DNA of 64,000 bases from Limosilactobacillus sp. (GCF_022482365.1 NZ_JAKVPE010000001.1:682001-746000); one strand, 5' to 3'. Shown: positions 51,401 to 60,268, counted from the stretch's first letter. Numbers and translations are program-made. Notes: a model not told the origin generated them from the sequence alone.

Positions 51401-54061
51401 TTACTTTTTAAGATCGTACCAGGTATCGCCGAACTTACTGTCCACCTTGAGCGGCACATCCAGCTTGACCGCCGAATCCATGACGCTCGGGACCAGTTTC
51501 TGCAGTACCGGAATCTCCTCCTTTGGGGCCTCAAAGACCAGTTCGTCGTGGATCTGCAGCAGCATCTTTGCCTGCAAGCCGCGCTTCTCCAGCTCATCTT
51601 CCATGTGAATCATCGCAATCTTGATGATGTCGGCCGCGCTCCCCTGGATCGGCGTGTTCATCGCCGTCCGCTCGGCAAAGGACCGCCGACTGAAGCTCTT
51701 GGCGTTGATGTCCGGCAGGTAACGCCGCCGGTGGGTGATCGTTTCAACGTAGCCGTGTTCCCTGGCGTATTCAATCGTGTTGTTGATGTAGTCCTTGACG
51801 CCCGGGAACTCGTGGAAGTAGTTCTGGATAAACTCGTGGGCCTGGGCCCGGCTGACGTGGATCCGCTGGGCGAGACCGTAATCACTGATCCCGTAGACGA
51901 TCCCGAAATTGACCGCCTTAGCCCGCCGCCGCATGTTGTGGTCGATTTCGGCATCCGGGGCGAGGTGGAAGATCCGCCGAGCCGTGCTGGCGTGAATGTC
52001 TTCACCGTTCTTGAAATCCTCTTGGAGGTTCTTGTCCCCGGTAATGTGGGCCAATACCCGTAATTCCACCTGCGAATAATCGGAGGAGAAGATCTGCCAG
52101 CCCGGTTGACTCGGCACAAAGGCCCGCCGAATCTGCCGACCCTCGGGCAAGCGGACCGGGATATTCTGCAGGTTCGGGTCCACGGACGAAAGCCGACCGG
52201 TCTGGGTCAGTGTCTGCAGGTAGCGGGTGTGAATCTTCTGGTCGGTCGAGTGAATGACCTTCAAGAGCCCGGTGATGTAGGTCGACTGGAGCTTGGCAAT
52301 CTGGCGATACTCCAGGATCTGGGCCACGATTGGCGCCCGATCAGCCAACTTCTCCAGCACGTCCACGGCCGTCGAGTAACCGGTCTTAGTCTTCTTGATG
52401 ACCGGCAGCTTTAGCTTTTCAAAGAGGATATGACCAAGCTGCTTGGTGGAGTTGATGTTGAATTTCTCGCCAGCCTCCTGGTAGATCTGGCTCTCAATCT
52501 CGGCTAGCCGTTCCTTCAGCTTGCTCCCCATGTCTTTCAGGGTCTGGGCGTCAACGTGCACCCCGGTAATCTCCATCTTGGCCAAAACCCGGGTCAGCGG
52601 CAACTCAATGTCGGTATAGAGGGGCAGCTGCTGATTATCCTTCAGCTGGTCAAAGAGCGGTTGTTTTAGTTCGGCAATTGCCCGGGCCTTGTTGGCAAGG
52701 TGGGCAAAGAAGAGTTGGTCGTCGTCTGGGATCGCCCGCTTGGCCCCCTTGCCGTAAACTTCCTCGTCGGACTGAACATTGTGATAATCATGTTCGGCGG
52801 CCAGCTTGCCGAGGTCGTTACTGTTGTCATTGGTGTTCAACAGGTAGGAGGCCAGCAGGAGATCAAAGTCCACGCCCCGAAGTGCGATCCCCAGCCGGTG
52901 CAGGCCGACAATCTGCCCTTTGGCATTGAAGACGTCCTTTTTGACCTGAGGATCCTCCAACAAGTCCTTCAGTGCCGGTTGCTTCAGCAATTCCGCATCC
53001 CGACTCGTCAGCCAGGTGGTCCCGTCGCCGATCACGAAACCGGCAAACGGTGAGAGGTGATAATTGGCATCCGGCATCTCCAGGTAGAAGCTCAGCGGCA
53101 TTTTGAGCGAGCCCACCAGGTCCAGCTTATCGGCCGTCAGCTCCTGGTAGTCAATCGGCGCGAGCTGCTCTTCCTCATCCTCTGGAGTAACATTCATCTT
53201 TTGCAGGAAGGACTTGAAATCCATCCGCTGGTAGAAGTCAATCAATTCCTCGGTCTGGGGGCCCTGATACTTAATGTCGTCCAGGCCAATCTCTAGCGGG
53301 GCGTCCTGCAGGATCGTCGCCAGGGTCTTGTCCTCCCTGGCGATCTGCTCATCCTCAATCAGGTGCTCCTTCATCTTGGACTTCTTGAGATCGTCAATGT
53401 GGTCGTAGAGATTTTCAACCGTGCCGAACTGCTTGACCAGCTTGATCGCCGTCTTTTCCCCAATCTTGGTAACCCCCGGATAGTTATCCGAGCTATCTCC
53501 CATCAGAGCCTTCATGTCGATGATCTGGCGCGGCGTGATCCCCAGCTTTTCCTGGACGTGAGCCGGCGTGTAGTGCTCGGTCTCGGTCACGCCCTTGTGA
53601 GTCACGGCCACCGTGGTGTGGTCACTGGCCAGCTGGGTCAAGTCCCGGTCCCCGGTCACAATCAGGGTCTGGTAGCCGGCTTCATCCCCCTGCTTGGCCA
53701 GGGTTCCGATGATGTCATCGGCCTCGTAGTTTGGCAGCTCATAGCTGTGCAGGCCGGATGCCTTAACCAGTTGGCGAACATAGGGCAGCTGTTCGGTCAG
53801 CTCGCCCGGCGTCTTGTTCCGTCCACCCTTGTAATCCTTGTACATCTTCGTCCGGAAGGTCACCTTGCCGGCATCGAAGGCCACCAGGGCCGCATCCGGC
53901 TGAAACTCGGCCAGCACGTGATCCAGCATTAGCTTAAAGCCATAGATGGCCGCGGTGTGGAGGCCGTCCTTGTTGGTAAACTTGTCAATCTGGCTGTGCA
54001 TGGCAAAGAACGCCCGGAAAACAATGCTGTTACCGTCAATCAATAGTAATTGTTTCGTCAT
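51401..54061 (-). CDS. polA: DNA polymerase I
   Basis: 886 residues. 5'-3' exonuclease/FEN domain (1-290; DGNSIVFRAFFAM, ELPNYEADDIIGTLA, DYPGVTKIGEKTA region), a 3'-5' exonuclease-like domain (about 310-470) and the polymerase domain with motif A DYSQVELRVLAHI, motif B RRAKAVNFGIVYGIS and motif C QIHDELVFE. The first exonuclease motif (DxE) of the middle domain is replaced by FYLEMPD, so proofreading is probably absent, as in other Bacillota Pol I. Confidence 0.96.
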   Translation of the reverse strand: MTKQLLLIDGNSIVFRAFFAMHSQIDKFTNKDGLHTAAIYGFKLMLDHVLAEFQPDAALVAFDAGKVTFRTKMYKDYKGGRNKTPGELTEQLPYVRQLVKASGLHSYELPNYEADDIIGTLAKQGDEAGYQTLIVTGDRDLTQLASDHTTVAVTHKGVTETEHYTPAHVQEKLGITPRQIIDMKALMGDSSDNYPGVTKIGEKTAIKLVKQFGTVENLYDHIDDLKKSKMKEHLIEDEQIAREDKTLATILQDAPLEIGLDDIKYQGPQTEELIDFYQRMDFKSFLQKMNVTPEDEEEQLAPIDYQELTADKLDLVGSLKMPLSFYLEMPDANYHLSPFAGFVIGDGTTWLTSRDAELLKQPALKDLLEDPQVKKDVFNAKGQIVGLHRLGIALRGVDFDLLLASYLLNTNDNSNDLGKLAAEHDYHNVQSDEEVYGKGAKRAIPDDDQLFFAHLANKARAIAELKQPLFDQLKDNQQLPLYTDIELPLTRVLAKMEITGVHVDAQTLKDMGSKLKERLAEIESQIYQEAGEKFNINSTKQLGHILFEKLKLPVIKKTKTGYSTAVDVLEKLADRAPIVAQILEYRQIAKLQSTYITGLLKVIHSTDQKIHTRYLQTLTQTGRLSSVDPNLQNIPVRLPEGRQIRRAFVPSQPGWQIFSSDYSQVELRVLAHITGDKNLQEDFKNGEDIHASTARRIFHLAPDAEIDHNMRRRAKAVNFGIVYGISDYGLAQRIHVSRAQAHEFIQNYFHEFPGVKDYINNTIEYAREHGYVETITHRRRYLPDINAKSFSRRSFAERTAMNTPIQGSAADIIKIAMIHMEDELEKRGLQAKMLLQIHDELVFEAPKEEIPVLQKLVPSVMDSAVKLDVPLKVDSKFGDTWYDLKK

Positions 54062-54091
54062 TTAATTCCCGCCCTTCTATTTCTCAAAATA

Positions 54092-54121
54092 ATTGTACCA
54101 AAGATTGCCAACCGACGTTAA
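54092..54121 (-). promoter_or_regulatory. Putative promoter of the polA-mutM-coaE-nrdR-dnaB-dnaI operon
   Basis: Minus strand TTAACG (54116-54121), 18-base spacer, TACAAT (54092-54097) with an extended TGG before it. Confidence 0.5.
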
Positions 54122-54138
54122 TTTCCTGCTGATGGAAT

Positions 54139-54174
54139 TAAAAAACCAGGTCAGGAAAATCCCAATCTGGTTTG
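54139..54174 (-). terminator. Terminator of the Bax-inhibitor-like gene
   Basis: Minus strand AAACCAGATTGGG and CCTGACCTGGTTTTTT around a short A/T loop, two mismatches; just before the polA promoter. Confidence 0.75.
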
Positions 54175-54183
54175 ATCTTTTAG

Positions 54184-54900
54184 TTAGTTGCGGTCGCTCA
54201 TGCCGAAAATCTGCAGGAACGAGATGAAGAGGTTGACGAAATCGAGGTAGAGCTGCAGGGCCCCCACGATCGCCAGACCCGTCATCGAGTTCTGGTCACT
54301 GTAATTGATGTAGATCTGCTTCATCTTCTGGGCATCCCAAGCGGTCAGAACAACGAAGATGATGACCGCGATGAAGGAGAAGATGTAGGTGATCGCCGGA
54401 CTCTGCAGGAACATGTTAATGATCCAGGCAATCATCAGTGCTATTAGGGCCGCCATTGCGTGGGATCCAAAGGTCGTCAGATCACGCTTGGTGACCGTCC
54501 CGTAGATCGCCATCGTCACAAAGACCGATGCCGAAGAAACGAAGGCCGCCGCGATGTTCGTCCCGGTATAAACACCGGCGATCAGGGCGAATTCAACCCC
54601 GTAGATTATCGAAATCAGCATCAGCATCACGAAGCCCCCGGCCGGGTTGCGGGTAGCGCTAAAGCTGATCCCCATCGACAGGGCAATCGGCAAGAGCAAG
54701 ATAATCCAAACCATTGCCGGGTGGGCCCCAAAGAAGCCCAATACCTGGCTGGCAAAGACCGTCATGGTCAGGTAGGCGCTTAAAGCGGAAACTAGGACGG
54801 CCAGGGCCATATTACCGTACATCCGGGTTAAGAAACGATTCAGCCCCGAGGCATCGGTAACAACCCGGCGTCCCGGTTCGCCTGAATAGTTATTCATCAA
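54184..54900 (-). CDS. Bax inhibitor-1/YccA family membrane protein
   Basis: 238 residues with seven predicted membrane helices (LARMYGNMALAVLVSALSAYL-type start, GGFVMLMLISIIYGVEFALIAGVYTG, FGSHAMAALIALMIAW, WDAQKMKQIYI). The AWDAQKMKQ segment with conserved Asp is the pH-sensitive region of the BsYetJ-type calcium leak channel. Its role in this organism is unknown. Monocistronic between murC and polA. Confidence 0.92.
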   Translation of the reverse strand: MMNNYSGEPGRRVVTDASGLNRFLTRMYGNMALAVLVSALSAYLTMTVFASQVLGFFGAHPAMVWIILLLPIALSMGISFSATRNPAGGFVMLMLISIIYGVEFALIAGVYTGTNIAAAFVSSASVFVTMAIYGTVTKRDLTTFGSHAMAALIALMIAWIINMFLQSPAITYIFSFIAVIIFVVLTAWDAQKMKQIYINYSDQNSMTGLAIVGALQLYLDFVNLFISFLQIFGMSDRN

Positions 54901-54952
54901 ATACTCCCTCTTTCTTTATATTCACTTATTATTTGTGCTTTACACCATAACA

Positions 54953-54981
54953 CAAAAATGGCAGCGAACACTACCATTTTT
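54953..54981 (-). terminator. Terminator of murC
   Basis: Minus strand AAAATGGTAG and CTGCCATTTTT with a TGTTCG loop, one mismatch; 11 bases past the murC stop. Confidence 0.75.
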
Positions 54982-54992
54982 ACCCCGATTAT

Positions 54993-56300
54993 TTACTTAT
55001 TAACAATTTCTTTATACTTATCTTCGTACTTCTCGATGTCACCGGCACCCATGAAGATGAAGACAGCGTCGTGGTACTGGGCCAGCTTGTCCATCGAGTC
55101 CATATCAATTCCCTCACTGTGCGGAATCTTGGCTTCGAGGTCCGCGCTGGAAATGTTCCCCTTGTTTTCCCGGATGGAACCAAAGATTGGGGTCACGTAG
55201 ACCTTGTCGGCCCGGCTCAGGGAAGTGGCAAAGCCATCGATGTAGGCTGCCAGCCGGGAGTAGGTGTGCGGCTGGAAGACGGCGATGATCTGCTTGTCCG
55301 GGTACTTCTGCCGGGCAGCATCGATCGTGGCCTTGATTTCGCTCGGGTGGTGGGCGTAGTCGTCGATCAGCTTGTCATCGGCCACGTCGGTTTCACTGAA
55401 GCGCCGCTTGACACCGGTGAAGTTGGCCAGCTCGCGCTTGATGTCGGCCATGTCGATGTGCTCCATGTAGGCCACGGCCAGGACCGCCAGACTGTTTAAG
55501 ACGCTGTGCTCACCATAGAGGTGGATGGTAAAGGTTCCCAGCTTTTGGTCCCGGAAGTAGGCGTCATAGGTCGAACCCGCTGGCGTCCGCTGGATGTTTT
55601 CGGCCCGGAAGTCGTCCTGGTCGCCGGTCCCGTAGTAGTAGATCGGCACGTCAACGTTGAGCTTGTGCAGGTTCTCGTCGTCACCCCAGGCAAAGATAGC
55701 CTTCTTGACCTGCTTGCCGTAGGTTTCAAATGACTGGCGAACGTCGTCAATATCCTTGAAGTAGTCCGGGTGATCGAAATCGATGTTGGTCATGATGGCG
55801 TAGTCCGGGTGGTAGGCCAGGAAGTGATCCCGGTATTCATCGGCCTCGAAGACGAAGAAGCGGTCCTTGGCATCACCCTTGCCAACCCCGTCACCGATCA
55901 GGTAGCTGGTCGGTTCCACGGCGTCCAGGACATGGGCCAGCAGGGCGGTCGTACTAGTCTTACCATGAGCACCGGCAATCCCGATGCTGGTGTGACTGGC
56001 AACCTCGTGCTCAACCGCTTCCGGATAGGACATGATTGTCAGGCCCAGCTCGTGAGCGCGCTTGATTTCTGGCTGGTCGTCACCAAAGGCGTTCCCTTGA
56101 ATGATCGTCATCCCCGGCTTAATGTTGGCGGAATCAAACGGCAGGATCTTAATCCCCGCCTTCAGCAGCGGCCCCTGGGTAAAGGTTTCCTTTTCAATGT
56201 CCGACCCCAAAACAACGTTGCCCTTATCATGCAAAATCCGTGCAAGGGAGGCCATCCCGGTTCCCTTGATGCCGACGAAATAGTATGTCTTCTTCTCCAT
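54993..56300 (-). CDS. murC: UDP-N-acetylmuramate-L-alanine ligase
   Basis: 435 residues. N-terminal UDP-binding [16 protein letters not shown]-loop GAHGKTSTT at 110-118, EADEYRDHF, and [14 protein letters not shown] in the C-terminal domain. Adds L-alanine to UDP-MurNAc in peptidoglycan synthesis. The ATG at 56300 is taken, AAAGGA lying 10 bases upstream; a TTG one codon earlier is possible. A promoter and hairpin lie upstream. Confidence 0.97.
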   Translation of the reverse strand: MEKKTYYFVGIKGTGMASLARILHDKGNVVLGSDIEKETFTQGPLLKAGIKILPFDSANIKPGMTIIQGNAFGDDQPEIKRAHELGLTIMSYPEAVEHEVASHTSIGIAGAHGKTSTTALLAHVLDAVEPTSYLIGDGVGKGDAKDRFFVFEADEYRDHFLAYHPDYAIMTNIDFDHPDYFKDIDDVRQSFETYGKQVKKAIFAWGDDENLHKLNVDVPIYYYGTGDQDDFRAENIQRTPAGSTYDAYFRDQKLGTFTIHLYGEHSVLNSLAVLAVAYMEHIDMADIKRELANFTGVKRRFSETDVADDKLIDDYAHHPSEIKATIDAARQKYPDKQIIAVFQPHTYSRLAAYIDGFATSLSRADKVYVTPIFGSIRENKGNISSADLEAKIPHSEGIDMDSMDKLAQYHDAVFIFMGAGDIEKYEDKYKEIVNK

Positions 56301-56344
56301 CAATCCAGTTTCCTTTCAACATGTTTACTGTTCATTTAAAAGAT

Positions 56345-56375
56345 TATTGAGGGGCCGGAATCCGGCCCCTCAATA
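56345..56375. repeat. Perfect 31-base palindrome upstream of murC
   Basis: TATTGAGGGGCCGGA (56345-56359) is exactly complementary to 56361-56375 around one central A. On the minus strand it is followed by TAATCTTTTAAA, a weak terminator tail for ytpR; the 5' part also overlaps the predicted murC transcription start, so an operator or leader hairpin is possible. Confidence 0.8.
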
Positions 56376-56376
56376 A

Positions 56377-56404
56377 ATAATAAAGCATTCTAGTATTTTG
56401 GCAA
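56377..56404 (-). promoter_or_regulatory. Putative promoter of murC
   Basis: Minus strand TTGCCA (56399-56404), 16-base spacer, TATTAT (56377-56382). Transcription would start inside the palindrome 56345-56375. Confidence 0.5.
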
Positions 56405-56424
56405 TAGCTTTCACAAAGAATTAA

Positions 56425-57075
56425 CTATTTTGCCGGGAAGAAGGTATCAGCCCGCTGAAAGTCAACCGGTTCGCCGACTTCCTGCCAGTCGTCTGGGATA
56501 ATCCAGAGGCCTTTTTCGTCCGGGGCGTTCTTCAAGCGCAGTTCGCGGAAGCCGCAGAGCATCCCGTCACTTTCAACCCCCATCAGTGCACCGGGCCAAA
56601 TGATCTTGCCGTCGGGCATCATGGCACCGGGCCGGGCAACGACGACCTTGATGCCTTCCTTGACGTTCGGCGAGCCACAGACGATCTGCACGGTTTGGTC
56701 CTTGCTGATCCGGGTCTGGGTGATCTTCAGGTGGTCAGACTTGGGGTGGTCCTTTAATTCTTCCACGTAGCCCACCACGAATTTTGGCGTCGAATCGGCG
56801 GTCAGCTCCTGGTCAAAGCCAGCCGCAGTCAGCTTGGCGTTTAACTTCGCCACCTGATCTTCGTTTAAGAAGACCTGGCCGTTTTCGTCCTTTAATTCAG
56901 GCAGGATGGTGCTAGCAGCCATGAAGTTGTAGCCGAGCAGCTGGCCGTCCTTGGCACTCTTGACCTGGGCGATTCCATCCTTGACCGTCGTCGTTTGGCC
57001 CTCGCTGCTGTCGGGTGCGGTAATGACCACGAGGATGTCGCCCATTTCCTTAGGATTGTAACTTGAAATTAACAT
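56425..57075 (-). CDS. ytpR: YtpR-type tRNA-binding protein
   Basis: 216 residues. N-terminal DUF4479 (MLISSYNPKEMGDILVVITA) and C-terminal EMAP/tRNA-binding OB domain from about 100 (VVGYVEELKDHPKSDHLKITQTRI, IVCGSPNVKEGIKVVVARPGAMMPDGKII, GVESDGMLCGFREL), related to the N-terminal domain of PheT. Presumed to bind tRNA; a role in translation quality control is unproven. The ATG at 57075 follows AAAGGA by 7 bases; an upstream in-frame extension of 25 codons overlaps the promoter. Confidence 0.93.
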   Translation of the reverse strand: MLISSYNPKEMGDILVVITAPDSSEGQTTTVKDGIAQVKSAKDGQLLGYNFMAASTILPELKDENGQVFLNEDQVAKLNAKLTAAGFDQELTADSTPKFVVGYVEELKDHPKSDHLKITQTRISKDQTVQIVCGSPNVKEGIKVVVARPGAMMPDGKIIWPGALMGVESDGMLCGFRELRLKNAPDEKGLWIIPDDWQEVGEPVDFQRADTFFPAK

Positions 57076-57092
57076 CGAATGTTCCTTTCCAC

Positions 57093-57122
57093 ATTTTATT
57101 TCACGAGGCTGGGAAAAGACAA
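57093..57122 (-). promoter_or_regulatory. Putative promoter of ytpR
   Basis: Minus strand TTGTCT (57117-57122), 18-base spacer, TAAAAT (57093-57098), just before the ribosome site. Confidence 0.5.
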
Positions 57123-57160
57123 TCTTTCTTTCAGTCTCGTTCGTTTTCAATTACTGAAAA

Positions 57161-57304
57161 GATAACGTGGAAAATAACCGTGGGGCTAGTGTCTAGCTAC
57201 GGACGAAAGCCGACGCCTTCAGCGCCGACTCCCGTCCTAGGCTAGCCATACCTAATAGGCTAGCTTCGCGTCGCGCCCCACTCTGTTGGTTATTTCCCAC
57301 TCAC
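57161..57304. repeat. 144-base nested inverted-repeat element (long copy)
   Basis: Concentric complementary arms: GTGGAAAATAACC (57167-57179) with 57288-57300; GTGGGGC (57180-57186) with 57275-57281; CTAGC..GGACG (57193-57205) with CGTCC..GCTAG (57233-57245); plus an inner GGCTAGCC/GGCTAGC hairpin. It begins GATAACGTGGAAAA and ends CCCACTCAC, matching the short element at 9465-9532. No ORF of note inside. It lies between ytpR and the thioredoxin-like gene. Confidence 0.85.
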
Positions 57305-57321
57305 CTTACCGTCATCCTATT

Positions 57322-57642
57322 TTACTTCAAATTGCTTAAAAAGTCTTCCACTTGTTGCTTGGTCTTGCGATCCTTGTTCACCAGGCGACCGATTTCCTTG
57401 CCATCTTCATAGACCACAAAGCTCGGGATCCCGAAGATGTTGAGTTCCGCGGCCAGGTCAATGTTTTGGTCACGGTCGACGTGGATAAAGGTGTAATCGC
57501 TAAAGTCCTGCTCGATCTCGGGCATTGCCGGTGCGATGAAGTGGCAGTCCGGGCACCAGTCGGCACTAAAGTAGAGCACGTACTTGCCCTTCTGAATTTT
57601 TTCCTGCAGCTGCTCTTCCTTCATTACTGGTAACTCTTCCAT
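57322..57642 (-). CDS. Thioredoxin family protein (YtpP-like)
   Basis: 106 residues with a thioredoxin fold; the active site is C30-P-D-C33 (FSADWCPDC) rather than the usual CGPC, and the cis-Pro is in FGIPSFVVYEDG. Cytoplasmic thiol-disulfide exchange; the CPDC motif suggests a redox potential different from TrxA. GGAGGTCTTGAA precedes the ATG. The ytpP-ytpR pairing resembles B. subtilis, although ytpQ is missing. Confidence 0.92.
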   Translation of the reverse strand: MEELPVMKEEQLQEKIQKGKYVLYFSADWCPDCHFIAPAMPEIEQDFSDYTFIHVDRDQNIDLAAELNIFGIPSFVVYEDGKEIGRLVNKDRKTKQQVEDFLSNLK

Positions 57643-57672
57643 TTCAAGACCTCCATCTTTTTCTTTTTTGCT

Positions 57673-57700
57673 ATTATAGCATCTTTCTTATTAAAAGTAA
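57673..57700 (-). promoter_or_regulatory. Promoter of the thioredoxin-like gene
   Basis: Minus strand TTACTT (57695-57700), 16-base spacer, TATAAT (57673-57678). Confidence 0.65.
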
Positions 57701-57705
57701 GCTGT

Positions 57706-57735
57706 TTGGCGTTCAAATTTGGAATATGGTAAAAT
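57706..57735 (+). promoter_or_regulatory. Promoter of the 111-residue protein gene
   Basis: TTGGCG (57706-57711), 18-base spacer, TAAAAT (57730-57735). The -35 lies 5 bases from the -35 of the divergent thioredoxin-like gene, so a shared regulator could act on both. Confidence 0.6.
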
Positions 57736-57796
57736 ACGAGTGTCGTCTTAAATTACCCAATCGCCAAATACGTAAATGAAAGAAGTAATTTAATCA

Positions 57797-58132
57797 ATGA
57801 ACGATTCAAATTCATCTGCCAATCCCTGGATAATTCCCCTGACTTTGGGGGCCTCCGGGGTCGTTGGCTTTATTGCCGGGAAGCTCTTTGGGACCCGGCG
57901 CATGTCGGCAGGCCGGATTCTCCGGATGGTGCGTGCTGAATTTGCACGCGAAGGACGGATCACCGGCAGCTGGATCGACCATCATGCGGTGCCATTCCAG
58001 CGCTTTGCCGTCAAAACCGATGCCTACCGCGGTGGTTTAACCCGCCGCGAGGACGACGAGCTTGTCAACTATGACTTTCTAGCCGATGCCTACACGGGTA
58101 GCCTGCTGGAACTCAAGCGCGTTGAAGACTAA
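57797..58132 (+). CDS. Uncharacterised 111-residue membrane-anchored protein
   Basis: One N-terminal membrane helix (about 11-29, WIIPLTLGASGVVGFIAGKL) followed by a soluble part with RRMSAGRILRMVRAEFAREGRITGSWIDHHAVPFQRFAVKTD and an acidic C-terminus. Recognised only as a lactobacillus-type hypothetical; no function known. Ribosome site is weak (AAAGAAG, about 12 bases from ATG). It has its own promoter and terminator and is divergent from the thioredoxin-like gene. Confidence 0.8.
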   Translation: MNDSNSSANPWIIPLTLGASGVVGFIAGKLFGTRRMSAGRILRMVRAEFAREGRITGSWIDHHAVPFQRFAVKTDAYRGGLTRREDDELVNYDFLADAYTGSLLELKRVED

Positions 58133-58135
58133 ATT

Positions 58136-58175
58136 AAAAGCCAAGCATTTCGTAACTGAAGTGCTTGGCTTTTTC
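58136..58175. terminator. Bidirectional terminator
   Basis: AAAAGCCAAGCATTT and AAGTGCTTGGCTTTTT around CGTAACTG. Between the 111-residue protein and the nuclease gene. Confidence 0.9.
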
Positions 58176-58188
58176 ATTGCTCAAATCG

Positions 58189-59151
58189 TCACTCAAATCC
58201 GCATTTGGTGTAGCCCTCTGCTTGGGCCTGAGAGAGCGGGATCGGGGTCACGCTCCTGGCATTTGAAAGACCCCGGCAGTTCGGATCGAAATGGTAACGA
58301 TGACCGGTGGCCGTGATGTAGACCGTCTCCTGATTATTCTGAGTACTGCTCGTGCTGGTCGAAGCAGACTGACTGGTGACGGTTGGACTGGTCTTTTGCT
58401 GAGTAGTACGGGCACTCTTGGTGACCTTCGACGTCCCGTCCTGGTAATTGAGCTTGACCCCATCCTGAACGTTGAAAATGTAGACATTGTAGCTGATCGC
58501 GTTCGAGCCCACCGATTGGGCCTGCATGTGAACACCGCGGGCCAGCTGCTCATTCCCCCGAAAGACCGGTGTTACTCGGTAGCGAACGTAGGCCTGCGGG
58601 TTGGCCTTGAGATATTCGGCCACCGCATCCTCATAGCGGGTCATGGACGGATCATTCAGCGACCGGGTTCCGGTAATCAGGTTCTTCCAGTTGTTGTTCT
58701 GCCCGGTCAGCTGGTAGCCAATCAGGTGGGAACGGTTATAAAGATAGCCGCTAGCGATCCGCTTGTTATGCCAGCCGGTCGGGTCAATCGTCAGTGGCTC
58801 CCGCTCGGTCGTTGGCATCAGTGACTTGTTCAAAAGAGCGTTGGCGCTGGTGGCGCGATTCAGCGAATCCAGGTTGCCATACTTTTGCCAGGCACCGCGG
58901 CTCGTATCCAGGTCCTTTTGGCTAAAGGTCGGCTGGCCGTTGTTAACGTCAATGACCTGCGAACCCTGGTAATCCAGTTGTGCCAACTGAGAATCCGTCT
59001 GTGAGCGATGGTGACGGTGCTTGGCCGCCTGAACCACGGTTGGCGTGGCATTTTGATTGTTCTGGTTGACCAACGGTGCCTGCAGCCCAAATCCCACGGC
59101 TGCCAGGACAACCATCAGCTTGGTCAGCCACTTTGGTCCTTGCCTGTTCAT
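58189..59151 (-). CDS. Secreted DNA/RNA non-specific endonuclease (EndA-like)
   Basis: 320 residues. Signal peptide with basic start and hydrophobic core (MNRQGPKWLTKLMVVLAAVG, then LQAPL), a linker, and a beta-beta-alpha metal nuclease core with YNRSHLIGYQLTGQNNNWKNLITGTRSLN, where the DRGH motif of the family appears as NRSH (catalytic His kept). A low-complexity S/T/Q linker is followed by a C-terminal ITATGHRYHFDPNCRGLSNA..KCGFE module with two cysteines. It may degrade external DNA. GGGGGA before ATG decides the start. An IS30 element lies 53 bases upstream. Confidence 0.9.
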   Translation of the reverse strand: MNRQGPKWLTKLMVVLAAVGFGLQAPLVNQNNQNATPTVVQAAKHRHHRSQTDSQLAQLDYQGSQVIDVNNGQPTFSQKDLDTSRGAWQKYGNLDSLNRATSANALLNKSLMPTTEREPLTIDPTGWHNKRIASGYLYNRSHLIGYQLTGQNNNWKNLITGTRSLNDPSMTRYEDAVAEYLKANPQAYVRYRVTPVFRGNEQLARGVHMQAQSVGSNAISYNVYIFNVQDGVKLNYQDGTSKVTKSARTTQQKTSPTVTSQSASTSTSSTQNNQETVYITATGHRYHFDPNCRGLSNARSVTPIPLSQAQAEGYTKCGFE

Positions 59152-59204
59152 AATCTTTTCCCCCAAGAAATTGTGTTTACTTTTATTTTTTATCATACGC
59201 CGTT

Positions 59205-60268
59205 TGTAAAATTAAGTTAGAAAAATAAAAAAGCCATTTGTGATAGACTTTTGAATAACCACAAACAAAAGTAAAGGAACATCACAAATGACTTATAAAC
59301 ATCTTACCACACGTGAACTAACCCTCATAGCTAATTTTTGGCACCAAGGTACGAAGGCTTATCAAACTGCTAAACTGCTTAAACGAAGCCAAGAAACTAT
59401 TTACCGAGTCTATCGATTTCTTGATAGCGGTAAGACCATTGCACAGTATCTTAAGGCTTACCAACGGAATAAGCAGCGTTGTGGTCGTAAGCAGGCTCAG
59501 CTAGCCAAGGATGAGATCAGCTACATCAATGAGCAGGTTAAAGCGGGCTGGACACCTGATACGATCATTGGTCGAGCAGAACGGACAATTAGCTGTAGTA
59601 TGCGGACACTTTATCGGATGTTTGCTCGTGGACAGTACAATTTTGCCGTCCAGCAATTACCAATGAAGGGTAAACGGCACCCCAACGGTTATGTCGAACG
59701 ACGTGGTAAGGCGGGGCATCTCGGTCGGAGTATCTACCACCGATACCATGATTTTCCTCACTACCAACACGAGTTTGGTCACTTTGAAGCTGATACTGTT
59801 CAAGGAAAAGCTCATCGTGGTGCGGTCATGACCTTGGTGGAACGTCAATCTAAGGTGATGATTGTGCTTAACGTTCATCGTAAAACTGATGAAGCAGTTA
59901 ACTATCACTTGGATAAATGGCTTTCTAAAATGCCTCGTCATTTCGTTAAGTCGATTACCTTTGATAATGGTAAGGAATTCGCGGGCTGGCGTGAGATTGC
60001 CAATAAACATGACCTTCATACTTATTTTGCGGAGGTTGGAGCGCCCAATCAACGCGGCCTGAATGAAAACAATAATGGTATCTTACGTCGTGACGGTCTC
60101 AGTAAACGATTAGACTTCCGTAATTTACCAGATGAACTAATCACCCAGCTGATGCACAAACGAAATACTATTCCACGGAAGTCACTTCACTACCGCACAC
60201 CACTTGAAGTATTCCTAAGTCACGTCACAGATGAACAGCTTTCAACATTTTTCTAATTTAAATTGACA
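59205..60268 (+). mobile_element. IS30-family insertion sequence
   Basis: A 1064-base element. The left end TGTAAAATTAAGTTAGAAAAAT and the complement of the right end TGTCAATTTAAATTAGAAAAAT agree at 19 of 22 positions. Outside both ends lies TT, compatible with a 2-base target duplication. It carries one intact transposase and its DNA is markedly more A+T rich than the flanks. Confidence 0.88.
59288..60256 (+). CDS. IS30 family transposase
   Basis: 322 residues, intact. N-terminal helix-turn-helix (LTTRELTLIANFWHQG, AKLLKRSQETIYRVYRFL), a second DNA-binding region, and an integrase core with the DD(33)E triad: Asp169 (HFEADTVQG), Asp226 (ITFDNGKEF) and Glu260 (NQRGLNENNNGILR). The ATG follows AAAGGAAC by 8 bases. 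Codon use is A+T rich, unlike the neighbours, so the element is recent. No frameshift seen, so it may be active. Confidence 0.96.
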   Translation: MTYKHLTTRELTLIANFWHQGTKAYQTAKLLKRSQETIYRVYRFLDSGKTIAQYLKAYQRNKQRCGRKQAQLAKDEISYINEQVKAGWTPDTIIGRAERTISCSMRTLYRMFARGQYNFAVQQLPMKGKRHPNGYVERRGKAGHLGRSIYHRYHDFPHYQHEFGHFEADTVQGKAHRGAVMTLVERQSKVMIVLNVHRKTDEAVNYHLDKWLSKMPRHFVKSITFDNGKEFAGWREIANKHDLHTYFAEVGAPNQRGLNENNNGILRRDGLSKRLDFRNLPDELITQLMHKRNTIPRKSLHYRTPLEVFLSHVTDEQLSTFF

